64,000 nt of DNA from Plasmodium relictum (taxonomy: Eukaryota; Apicomplexa; Aconoidasida; Haemosporida; Plasmodiidae). The stretch spans positions 558,001-622,000 of the forward strand of contig NC_041683.1 in assembly GCF_900005765.1 (NCBI RefSeq), written 5' to 3'. Made by a program: the position numbers and the translations under genes. Below are positions 1 through 9,398 of this stretch, one piece after another. The notes under the pieces are model-generated. The model worked only from the letters and a program-made list of their open reading frames with translations. It was not told the origin of the DNA and did not search any database. Position 1 is the stretch's first letter, and each line of letters starts with the position of its first letter.

Positions 1-1946
1 ATCGAGTTTTGACGGCAATTGAGATGGGAATGAAAAATCATGAGTATTTGCCAGTTTCATTAATAGCAACTATAGCTAATTTGAGAAAAGAAGGAATAAC
101 AAATGTTTTAAAAAAATTATTAAAAAATAAGTTAATAAGTCATCAAAATAAAAAATATGATGGATATAAATTGACATATTTAGGATATGATTTTCTAGCT
201 CTTAGAACTTTTTTAAAAAGAGGAATACTAAAAAGTATAGGTAATCAAATAGGGGTTGGAAAAGAATCAGATATATATATTTGCAAAGATGTAAATGAAA
301 ATTTATTATGTTTAAAAATTCATAGATTAGGTAGGATTTCCTTTAGAACTATTAAGAATAATAGGGATTATTATGGAAAAAAAACTTTCAGAAATTGGTT
401 ATATTTATCAAGAATTGCAGCAACTAAAGAATATGCTTATTTAAAAGCATTATATGAAAATGATTTTCCAGTACCGAAACCTTATGATATCAATAGGCAT
501 ATGATAATAATGTCATATGTCAATGGTTATCCTCTATCTCATGTTAAATTAAACAATCCTTTTAAAGTTATAGATTTTTTAATAAATACAATTGTAAAAT
601 TTGCAAAAGCAGATATTATTCACGGTGATTTTAATGAATTCAATATTTTAATTGATGACTACGAAAATGTTACTGTTATTGATTTTCCGCAAATTGTTTC
701 ATTACATCATGAAAATGCTAAGATGTATTTTGAAAGAGATCTTAAGTGCATTATTAACCATTTTTTTAAAAAATATAAGATTAAAATTGTAGAATATCCT
801 ATATATGAAGATGTTATTTCATTAAATAATGATAAATTAATAATAGATGAAAATCATTTATCAAAAAATGAAGATAAAATGCTTTTAGAAATTTTACAAA
901 ATGATAAATCAGATTATGATTCTGATTATTCAAACATATCTAACAAATCAAATATTAATGAGGTAGTATATTCAGAAGAAGCTGATGAAATAAATACTCC
1001 ATATAGTAATAAGGAGATAGATAAATGCAATAAAGAAGAAACTGAAGTAAAAGAAAATAATGAAAAGGAAGATAAAAAAGAAAATACTGAAAATATAAAA
1101 AAAGCAAATAAAGAAATAGATCAAAATAACACTATATTCTATGATAGTCATGAAACCTTAGGAAATAATTTTAAAGATGCTTACACAAATGATGAAAATA
1201 AAAAAAATCAAAATTCTAAATTAGAAAAAAGAGAAGATACAATAGAAAATATTATCAAAGGAGATTTTGAAAATGAAGAAATAATGGAAATGGTAAATAA
1301 GGAAAGTAAAAAAAAGGAAGGCAAAACTGAAAATAAAATTATTACTGATGAAAAGGAAATAATTATAAATGATAAGAGTTATGAAATTTACGAAAGTTAT
1401 GAAAATGAAGAAAATTATGAAAATGAAGAAAATTATGAAAATGAAGAAAGTTATGAAAATGAAGAAAGTTATGAAAATGAAGAAAGCTATGAAAATGAAG
1501 AAAGTTATGAAAATGAAGAAAGTTATGAAAATGAAGATAGTAAAAAAAAAAATGATGAAATCAAAGAAAATTCTCTCGATTCTATGGAAAAAAAGAGTTA
1601 CCAAAATGAGATTAAAATAAATGATAAAATGGAACAATCAAAAAATTGTAATAGTAGTAATAATAGTATTTCATATAATGATATAATTAGTTTAAGTACA
1701 AATGAATCAAATGAAAGTAATACAACAGAATATTCCAGTTGTGCTTCAAATGGCAATTTTTCAGAAGATAATACAAAAAAACTTTCTGACACATGGAAAC
1801 CTCATTTAAAAAAATACACAAAAGAATATGTTAAAAATAAATTAAAATATATGTACAGAAAAAAGAAAAATAAAGAAAAATACAAAGAAAATTTGAAAAC
1901 AAAAAATAAAAAAAAAATTATGGAGAAAATTAAAAATTATTTATAA
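1..1946 (+). CDS. RIO2: RIO2 atypical serine/threonine kinase, 5' partial
   Basis: RIO2 kinases bind pre-40S particles and act in late cytoplasmic maturation of the small ribosomal subunit. The reading frame is open from the first bases: codons from position 3 read RVLTAIEMGMKNHE, which matches the RIO2 winged-helix region, so the true start lies upstream and the TTG at 9 is not an initiator. Seen in order: winged helix; flexible P-loop GVGKESDIY (about 253-279); Lys in LCLKIHRLGR; catalytic loop HGDFNEFN (from 621); metal-binding DFPQ (681-692). All catalytic residues are present. After about residue 260 the protein becomes a long acidic Lys/Glu/Asn-rich tail with a hexapeptide repeat (1395-1538), and it ends in a basic KK-rich helix as in other RIO2 tails. 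Human RIO2 is 552 aa, so about 80-90 residues are probably missing upstream. Identification is very secure; the number of upstream exons is unknown. Confidence 0.95.
   Translation, partial: RVLTAIEMGMKNHEYLPVSLIATIANLRKEGITNVLKKLLKNKLISHQNKKYDGYKLTYLGYDFLALRTFLKRGILKSIGNQIGVGKESDIYICKDVNENLLCLKIHRLGRISFRTIKNNRDYYGKKTFRNWLYLSRIAATKEYAYLKALYENDFPVPKPYDINRHMIIMSYVNGYPLSHVKLNNPFKVIDFLINTIVKFAKADIIHGDFNEFNILIDDYENVTVIDFPQIVSLHHENAKMYFERDLKCIINHFFKKYKIKIVEYPIYEDVISLNNDKLIIDENHLSKNEDKMLLEILQNDKSDYDSDYSNISNKSNINEVVYSEEADEINTPYSNKEIDKCNKEETEVKENNEKEDKKENTENIKKANKEIDQNNTIFYDSHETLGNNFKDAYTNDENKKNQNSKLEKREDTIENIIKGDFENEEIMEMVNKESKKKEGKTENKIITDEKEIIINDKSYEIYESYENEENYENEENYENEESYENEESYENEESYENEESYENEESYENEDSKKKNDEIKENSLDSMEKKSYQNEIKINDKMEQSKNCNSSNNSISYNDIISLSTNESNESNTTEYSSCASNGNFSEDNTKKLSDTWKPHLKKYTKEYVKNKLKYMYRKKKNKEKYKENLKTKNKKKIMEKIKNYL
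1395..1538 (+). repeat. Eight 18-bp units encoding (S/N)YENEE in the RIO2 tail
   Basis: Eight in-frame 18-bp units encode SYENEE or NYENEE; the last ends in ED. The units differ mainly at the first codon (agt, aat or agc). They lie in the acidic, presumably disordered tail downstream of the kinase domain. The near identity points to recent expansion by slippage or unequal exchange. Confidence 0.9.
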
Positions 1947-2694
1947 GTTTTTTTAAAAAAAGAAACTCATAAAAAACTTGAAAGATTATCTATAATTAAA
2001 TTTTTTTAAATTAATATATATATGAATATTATATATATAATGAAAAATATTTTTAATTATATGAGGTTTTTTATTTCCTTTTTTTCTTTTCATATGTTTG
2101 TTTCGTTAATTCGCCTTCCAATTAAAATTAATAAAATATTTTATTGATTTAACCTTAAAAAAAAAAAAAAAACTTTTTAATTTTTTTTATATAGAAAATG
2201 TGGAAATTAAATTATTTCGGGATATATCTTTTTTTCACATTTACTTTTTTTTATCATAAAGAATTAATATATACAAATTACAATTAATGAAATAGAAACA
2301 TATATACTTTTTCATAACATTAAAAACAAAAAACGTTTCTTATGTATTATTTAATACAAGGAAAAGAAAAAAAAATTATAAATTATGAAGACATTAAATT
2401 AAACAATTTAAAATTCATCAATAATAGAAAAATATATATATATATATATATTTTTACTGGTTTTAATTATGTGATACGTAAAAGAAAAAATTTACTAAAT
2501 AAATATACTTAGCTTCTATTACTCTAATTATTTCATATATAAATTGAAAAAAAAAAAAAAAAAGACATCGTATATTAATATATGTATTTTTTTTTTTTTC
2601 AATGTTAAAAAATTTTAATTTAAAATTTTTAATTATGATATAAAAAAATTGATTATTTTTTTTTTAATTAAAAAAATAATAGAAAGTACTTATT
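1947..2694. other. Convergent intergenic region (3' UTRs)
   Basis: This 748-bp gap separates the 3' ends of RIO2 and the monooxygenase. It holds only A/T homopolymers and a short (TA)n run near 2432-2450. No open frame or structured element was recognised. Confidence 0.8.
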
Positions 2695-5600
2695 TTAACC
2701 GTAAAATTTATATATATAATCAAGAAAATCAGTCATTTGATTTTCATCATTGACATAGTTCATGTGAGTTATATGCAAATCTGGTCGAAGAAAAATATAC
2801 ATGGCAGATTTAAAATTGTGAGATTCTATTATATTGTTAGGGAGATTTAATTTTATGTTGAATTGTTTTTGAAAATCATTTATGAAATCATATAAAATAA
2901 TTTGATTTTGTATTTTTGAATTTTTTATTTCATTTAATAGTTCACTAGGAACTTCATAAAAATTTATATTAAAACTTTTAGAGGAAGATAATCTAGTTGA
3001 AAATAAAGTATTGTTTGTTTGATTAATTTCATTTTTATTTTTGTCACATATTATCCATAATATCTTCAATGGAGAACCATTAAAATTTTTCATCATAGTA
3101 TTATAAGTTAATCTTCCTATTTTTATTAATTTATATAAAGATGTTTGATCATAATTCATATTATTTTTATTTTTTAAAGAAAATGATTTAACATAATTAT
3201 TATTTGATACATCTGATATATTTATGCATAAAATTAATGTATGTAAATGATCTCTTAAATAATCATATAAACTTATTGTCTTTTCTTCGTAGTTGTTGTT
3301 CGAATAAATATATTTTAAAATACAATTCTTTGCTCTATCTCTACAAGAAAAACTTTTTTTACATGACAGTGCTGTGTTATTTAATGTATTATGTGGATAA
3401 TAATTTTCTTGAAGCATGAATGTTTTTAAATAAAATTTTTCAAAAAAATTATAAAAAGTAGAAATATTTGCAAAAGTAGAAGCACAACAATTTAAAACGG
3501 ATAAATATATAGAATAGTTGTTTAAAAATAAGTTTAATTTTTCTCTATTCCATGATAATACATTTTCAGAAACTAATTTTCTTTCCTTTTCATATGATTC
3601 TAATAATAAGGAAGAAGAATTATGATCAATTAATGATTTCAATCTCCATCCTATATTATATGTGTCATGTATTGTTAAGTTTACACTTAAATTAAATAAA
3701 GGATTATAGAAACAATTAGATTCTCCAGTTAAAATTATAGAATTGTGATAATAATTTTTACAAATTTTATCTTTATGTACACCTATTTTTAAGTTATACA
3801 AATAAAATAATTCAGTATGAGGAATTATTTTTTTAATTAATTCTATTACTTCTAAATATTTATTTTCATTTGATTTATTTATATCATGAATGCTATTTTT
3901 ATTCTTTTTTAGGTTTCTACATATCGTTAAATGCCAATTGTAATTATTCTTTCCTGTATAAAAAAATTTATCATTTTTTATTTCAAATTTAGAATTATTA
4001 CTTAAAGCATCAATAAAACTACTTTCTGTACATTTGCTAATATAATTATTTCCATAACTATCATTATTACTTATATCAGAGTTTTTATTATTATTACTTG
4101 TGTTAATATTATGATTATTTTTAATAATTGTATTATCATTATTTTTTTCTAAAATCATATTATCATTATTATGTGAATTAACGTTATTAATATATATATT
4201 ATTATTATTATTATTTTCAATGCTGATATTATTTATATTATCATTACTTATATCATTACTATTATTATTAGTATCATTATTATTATTAATATCAATATTA
4301 TTATTAGTATCAACATTATAGTTAGTATCAATATTATCATTAATATCATTATTACTATTTTTGTCATTATCATCATTATATTCATTATTATTATTAAAAC
4401 TACCTACATTATTATAATAGCCATTATTGATATTTTTATTGTTACCTTTATTACAGTAAATTTGTTCATGATTAATAGAATTACTACTTAAATTATTTTC
4501 ACTATTTTTATTAAAAAAATATTCAACATTAAATTTGTCAGATACACTTAAACATGATGTTTTTTTCATAGTACTGTTAAATTCTTCATCTTTATTTATT
4601 TCTAATACATTTTTACTATTTTTTATTTTAACATTATCCTGGTTTATATTATTATCTTCTGAGACTTGTAATGATCCTTCTAGAGTATTATTATTTTTTT
4701 CTTCTTCTAACAATGGGTTGGTTTTGTAAAAAGATACAGTTTTGCTGGTATTTTCACTACTACTTGAATTTAAATTTAAGATTATTTTTTTATAACTAGA
4801 AATACTGCTTGAATTTTGTGAACTACTTTTATTGAAAGCATTATGCCTCGAGTTTTCTAAGTGTTCTCTATTTTTTTCTTCAACATATTTATTAGTAAAA
4901 TTGGTATTTTTATTATCTTTATTATTGAAATAATCTAAAATTTTCTTAAAATTACTGCTTTTCTGTTCTTCATTTTTTATTGGTGTTTGTAAGTCTATTG
5001 GATTATTATTATTATTATTACTAACTGTGCTATATTTTTTAGTAAAGTTTTCTGTATTCATAAAAATATTTCCATTTTTTACCTTTTGATGAGAATTTTT
5101 GATAATATTATTATTCATTTTGTGTATATTGCTATTGCAAGTATTTTTCTCTTTTTTTCCATCATTCCCTTTGTTTATTAAAGAAACATTTGAAGCATAA
5201 CCATCTGAATTGGGTATACTGTAATAGTTAGAAAGTACATTTTTTAATTTATTTTTATTTATATCATTTAAACAGATATCTTTTTTTTTTAAATCGCATT
5301 CCATTTTTATTTTTTTTATGAAAGTAATAAAATTTTTATCTGTGCAATAAAAATCATTTTCATTAATATTTTGAATTTCAAAAAATATAGGAAAACAAGT
5401 AATAAAACCATGTTGTGATGCTATCAAAGATAAATTGTAATGATTCATTTCACTACCCCACTTTGCACAAACATCAACGGATATATATTCTAAGCATTGA
5501 TCATCTTTTTCATTCATTTCTATATCTGCAAATTTTCTTACTAATGATTTTTTTCCGTCGGCTCCTATAATAAATTTGCTTTTTATTGAAGAAAATTGAT

Positions 5601-6843
5601 CGAATCCTTTATTATCATGTGAAGAAATTTTTTCTTTTACTTGTACAGTTGTAAAATCATAATCTTTATCTTCGTTTTTCTTAACATTTTGATATTTTTT
5701 ATATAAATTCGTCGATTTTTCAATATTATCACAATAGATATTCATTCTCTCATTTCTATCAATATATTTATTTATATCTAATAGGTTGTTTAATAATCGT
5801 AATTGAATACTTTTTTTAACAATTTTATCGTTTGAATAAGTTATATTAGAAATGTTGTGAGTATTATTGCTATCATCTGCACATTTACTGCTTTTATCAT
5901 TACTGCACCCAGAAGAAAAGGAGCTAGATGTTGTTTCACTTGATAAACTAGAAATTGTATCACTATTATTTGATGCCACTGAACTTGTGTTAATACTCTT
6001 AGTATTAATTTCACTATATGAATAATTTATATTTTCATTTTTGTTGTTATTTATTGGATTTTTGCCTTTATTATTTTCATTTAAATTGTGATTAATTTTT
6101 TCTTCTACATTACTATTTACTAAATCACCCCTATTTTTCAAGAGAGAAGGTAATGTGTAAAGTTTCTTTATAGTTCTTATATTTTCATTTTCGTAAGCAT
6201 TATTTGAACTGTTACTCATTAATGAAGAATTCAAAATATCTTGTGATAAAATAGAATTTTGATGCACTATAGAATTTCTATTTTTATGCAAATATTTATT
6301 TTTATAATTTTTTTTACGTTTATTACCTTCAAATTGATCAATAATATCTAATAATACTGTTGAATCTTCTACTGATTCCCCAAAATATTTTAAATTTTTT
6401 CGTAAAATATTATTTAGTGTATATTTACTTATACTTAACATATATGGTAGAGTTCCATTAAAATTTTGAAAGAATGTTTTGCTTGTCTTATTTATTAATT
6501 TATTTTCTATGTAAAAACTTATTCCATTTAATTTTAAACTTTTAGATGATACTTCTGTAAGTAAATTTAAATCTTGTAAAATTTCAAGGGTTCGAGGATA
6601 AAGTAAGTATTGATCATTTATCTTATCATCTTCAGAATTACTTTCATATGAATTTATAATTATATTTTTTATATTTTTTCTCATTAAATCTAATGATAAA
6701 AATAATCCACCGGTACTCGTACCTACTATTAATACGTCTGTTTCTCTTGGTGCTTTTTCTATATTTTTACAAATGTAATCTTTATTTTTGTTTTTATTCA
6801 TTTCATTTTTTTTCTCCTTAATTTTTATGTCACATATGGTCAT
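2695..6843 (-). CDS. FAD-dependent monooxygenase, class A (PHBH/phenol hydroxylase-like)
   Basis: Class A flavoprotein monooxygenases hydroxylate aromatic or isoprenoid substrates using FAD, NAD(P)H and O2. Seen: an N-terminal Rossmann strand-turn-helix, VLIVGTSTGG at residues 37-46 (GxSxxG rather than GxGxxG); the second FAD motif GADGKKSLVRK near residue 428; and a diverged third motif, ILTGESNCFYNP near 1036 followed by N..D..NIGWRL, where the usual GD is GE. The C-terminus has the RPDLHI element (about residue 1351) typical of the thioredoxin-like tail of phenol-hydroxylase relatives. About 400 residues of Asn/Asp-rich low complexity (roughly 560-960) explain the length of 1382 aa against a usual 400-650. 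Start: ATG at 6843, single exon. It shares a 2.5-kb divergent upstream region with the YbeY-AcpS gene. The substrate cannot be inferred. Ubiquinone-biosynthesis (COQ6/UbiH) is an alternative, but the C-terminal RPD element favours the phenol hydroxylase-like branch. Confidence 0.8.
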   Translation of the reverse strand: MTICDIKIKEKKNEMNKNKNKDYICKNIEKAPRETDVLIVGTSTGGLFLSLDLMRKNIKNIIINSYESNSEDDKINDQYLLYPRTLEILQDLNLLTEVSSKSLKLNGISFYIENKLINKTSKTFFQNFNGTLPYMLSISKYTLNNILRKNLKYFGESVEDSTVLLDIIDQFEGNKRKKNYKNKYLHKNRNSIVHQNSILSQDILNSSLMSNSSNNAYENENIRTIKKLYTLPSLLKNRGDLVNSNVEEKINHNLNENNKGKNPINNNKNENINYSYSEINTKSINTSSVASNNSDTISSLSSETTSSSFSSGCSNDKSSKCADDSNNTHNISNITYSNDKIVKKSIQLRLLNNLLDINKYIDRNERMNIYCDNIEKSTNLYKKYQNVKKNEDKDYDFTTVQVKEKISSHDNKGFDQFSSIKSKFIIGADGKKSLVRKFADIEMNEKDDQCLEYISVDVCAKWGSEMNHYNLSLIASQHGFITCFPIFFEIQNINENDFYCTDKNFITFIKKIKMECDLKKKDICLNDINKNKLKNVLSNYYSIPNSDGYASNVSLINKGNDGKKEKNTCNSNIHKMNNNIIKNSHQKVKNGNIFMNTENFTKKYSTVSNNNNNNPIDLQTPIKNEEQKSSNFKKILDYFNNKDNKNTNFTNKYVEEKNREHLENSRHNAFNKSSSQNSSSISSYKKIILNLNSSSSENTSKTVSFYKTNPLLEEEKNNNTLEGSLQVSEDNNINQDNVKIKNSKNVLEINKDEEFNSTMKKTSCLSVSDKFNVEYFFNKNSENNLSSNSINHEQIYCNKGNNKNINNGYYNNVGSFNNNNEYNDDNDKNSNNDINDNIDTNYNVDTNNNIDINNNNDTNNNSNDISNDNINNISIENNNNNNIYINNVNSHNNDNMILEKNNDNTIIKNNHNINTSNNNKNSDISNNDSYGNNYISKCTESSFIDALSNNSKFEIKNDKFFYTGKNNYNWHLTICRNLKKNKNSIHDINKSNENKYLEVIELIKKIIPHTELFYLYNLKIGVHKDKICKNYYHNSIILTGESNCFYNPLFNLSVNLTIHDTYNIGWRLKSLIDHNSSSLLLESYEKERKLVSENVLSWNREKLNLFLNNYSIYLSVLNCCASTFANISTFYNFFEKFYLKTFMLQENYYPHNTLNNTALSCKKSFSCRDRAKNCILKYIYSNNNYEEKTISLYDYLRDHLHTLILCINISDVSNNNYVKSFSLKNKNNMNYDQTSLYKLIKIGRLTYNTMMKNFNGSPLKILWIICDKNKNEINQTNNTLFSTRLSSSKSFNINFYEVPSELLNEIKNSKIQNQIILYDFINDFQKQFNIKLNLPNNIIESHNFKSAMYIFLRPDLHITHMNYVNDENQMTDFLDYIYKFYG

Positions 6844-7536
6844 TTTTAGAAAATAAAAGAATTCTATTTTTAATAGCCTTTTAATTAAATAATTTTTATG
6901 CTTTTTTTTTTAAACGCAAAAAAATATCAATTCACTGATGTGTTAATTTATAAAAAAAATTGTGTATTTTTTATTTAAATGTTATTTTCACTTGTTTATT
7001 GCATTAATTTTTGTTTTTTTTATTAATATGATATAGTCTTTCAAAAAATTTTTTTAAATAAATGTCATATTTTTTCATTGGAATTTTTTTTTATCCTGAT
7101 GTATGAATGACCAAATTTTAAGTATATATTTAATAAAAACAAAAATTCTTTATATAATTTAAAGACAGATCATTTATATGCGTGAGTATAAAAACTACTA
7201 TTGTTTTTATATTCTAGCTAAATTAAAAATACAATTTGTTTTGAGAATAATCAAATATTTCTAATAAAATGTAAGAATTAAAATGTGTATAATATTTATA
7301 TATAAATTTAATATCTATGTATTGAGATAAATAGAAAAATTTAAACCTATGCCAGAAGTTTTATATTTTTCTATTAATTTTCAATAAAATAAAAAACAAT
7401 GAATTAAATTAAATAATAAACAATATGACAAGTTAACATATGTGAGTTAAAAAAATACAAAAATATAAATATTTACATGAATACAAACTTTGTAAACAAT
7501 ATGTATAAAAGAATGAAAAGTCTTTTTTTTTTCTTG

Positions 7537-7548
7537 TTTGCATGCAAA
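7537..7548. promoter_or_regulatory. TTTGCATGCAAA palindrome (TGCATGCA core)
   Basis: A perfect 12-bp palindrome in DNA that is otherwise almost free of G and C. TGCATGCA is a reported in-vitro recognition sequence of an ApiAP2 protein in P. falciparum. Use as a binding site here is inference. Confidence 0.4.
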
Positions 7549-7666
7549 ACAACATCACCTTATTACAAAACAATTATAGGAAAAGAAAATAAAAATTAAA
7601 AATAGAAGACATAGGAAAATTATACAAATAAATAATAAAATAAAATAGATTTATTATCAGACAAAA

Positions 7667-7706
<40 letters not shown>

Positions 7707-7901
7707 GGTGATGTATGACTTTTATATTGTAAAAAAAAAAAAAGAAAAAAATATTTTATTGAAAGAATATAAATATATTTTAATTTAATTATAGCTTTGG
7801 TTATTTTTATAGAATATTTTAAGATAATTGTATCATTTATTATAAAAAAAAAGCCGAAACAAAATTGATATAAAACATTGTTCTTTTCTTTTTATTAAGT
7901 T

Positions 7902-7916
7902 TGCACACTAATGCAC
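7902..7916. promoter_or_regulatory. Two GTGCA (minus strand) elements exactly 10 bp apart, next to CACGTG
   Basis: TGCAC occurs at 7902-7906 and again at 7912-7916, one helical turn apart, and the second copy overlaps a CACGTG palindrome (7914-7919). GTGCA is a known core of ApiAP2 sites. The function is inferred only. Confidence 0.3.
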
Positions 7917-9398
7917 GTGGATCCTTTATTAAATAAGGATTTATTCATAAATATTTTTCATATACTTTAAGTAGAAGCCCATATATTAGGAATTTATAGG
8001 TGTTGTTAACTTATTTAAAGAGAAAAGGATATAATAAGTTTTTAGTAAAAAATATATATATAAATTTTAATGTAATACAATATATATATATATATATAAA
8101 ATATTTCAATAAAAAATAAAATCAAATAATTGTATTGTGTATGAAATTCAAAGTATAACAGTTCTTTAATTATATAAAGATTAGAAGAATAATTTTATAA
8201 GAGATTTATAAATTTAAAAAATTATTCTTCCTATTATTTTTTTTAAATGAAGGTTTTGTCTATATTTTTGCTTCAAAAAATTTAGTGGAATATATTTTAA
8301 AATAAAATATAGGAATACTTTATCAAATTATATTGAATAAATTAATATAAGTTGTACATAACAAAAAAAAAATTTTTTTTGTATGTTATTCATCTTTTAA
8401 CATTATACTTTCATTTATCATTTCTTTTTATAGAATCATTATAATTTCTTGAACATTAATATGTTAAAAAAAAAAAAAATTTAGTTTATAAAAAGTTAAG
8501 AAATTTTAATTTTTGTGATAATCTGCTTTATTTATATTAGTAATATTAAAAGTTTAAAATCATATACACATACATATTATTTCAGCAAGTTAAATTCTTT
8601 ACAATTATTCTGTTTAATTATTTCAGAAATTTTTTTGAATTCTCTTTTTTTATTAACTTACAAGTTAAAAAAAAAAAAAAAAGATTCATTAATGACAAAA
8701 AATTTTATCTATAAAAATATCTTAAGTTTTTTGATTTTTTTCTTGTATTTGAAAGAATTATTCGTGTATTATTCCGTATCAAAAAAATTGTAATTTTTAA
8801 AAAGTAAAATAATGATAAATAAAATAAATTAAAAAAAATAAAAAATAAAATAAAGCAGTAAAAAATACAAGAAATATATAATATAAAAAATAAAATTATA
8901 TTTATTATTGTATTATTCTTATGTATAAATTAATTTTATTAATTAGATAAATCAATGTAATAAACAATTTTAAATGTAAAATAGAGAAAATATTCTTTAT
9001 CATATGAATGTTCAATTTTGAAGAATATATCAAAATGTATTAAAGAAATATTATATGAGCTTTAATTCAAAGTTTAAAAGAAAAATTAAGAATAAGAAAT
9101 TTATATTATTTTTTAATAAATACAAAAAAAAAAAAAAAAAATTATGAAGAAATGAAAAATTAAACAAGTTATAAAAAATTGTTAGATTATGTTAGAAAAA
9201 AAAAAATTGACAGAATAAATAGTTTGGTTTTTTTTTCTTTAAGTGCAACATAATACCTATATAACAAGCTATTAATGTAAATTTTATATAATATTAAAAA
9301 AAAAAAAAAAGAAAAGAAAAAAAGTGGTTATACAATATAAATAAAGATTTATAAAATAATTTATAGAATATGTCTTGGGTTTTTTAACTTATATTATA

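Larger units (their letters stand above)
6844..9398. promoter_or_regulatory. Divergent intergenic region, monooxygenase / YbeY-AcpS
   Basis: About 2.55 kb between the start codons of two outward-facing genes, so it should hold both promoters and both 5' UTRs. It contains a (TA)n tract near 7675-7702, many poly(dA) or poly(dT) runs, the palindrome at 7537-7548 and the GTGCA pair at 7902-7916. The open frame at 8515-8793 begins with GTG and is low complexity; I do not call it a gene. Confidence 0.6.

Noticed and set aside
8515-8793. 92-codon hydrophobic frame in the monooxygenase/AcpS intergenic region
   Set aside because: Begins with GTG, has low-complexity Phe/Leu/Lys content, and no supporting splice or domain evidence.
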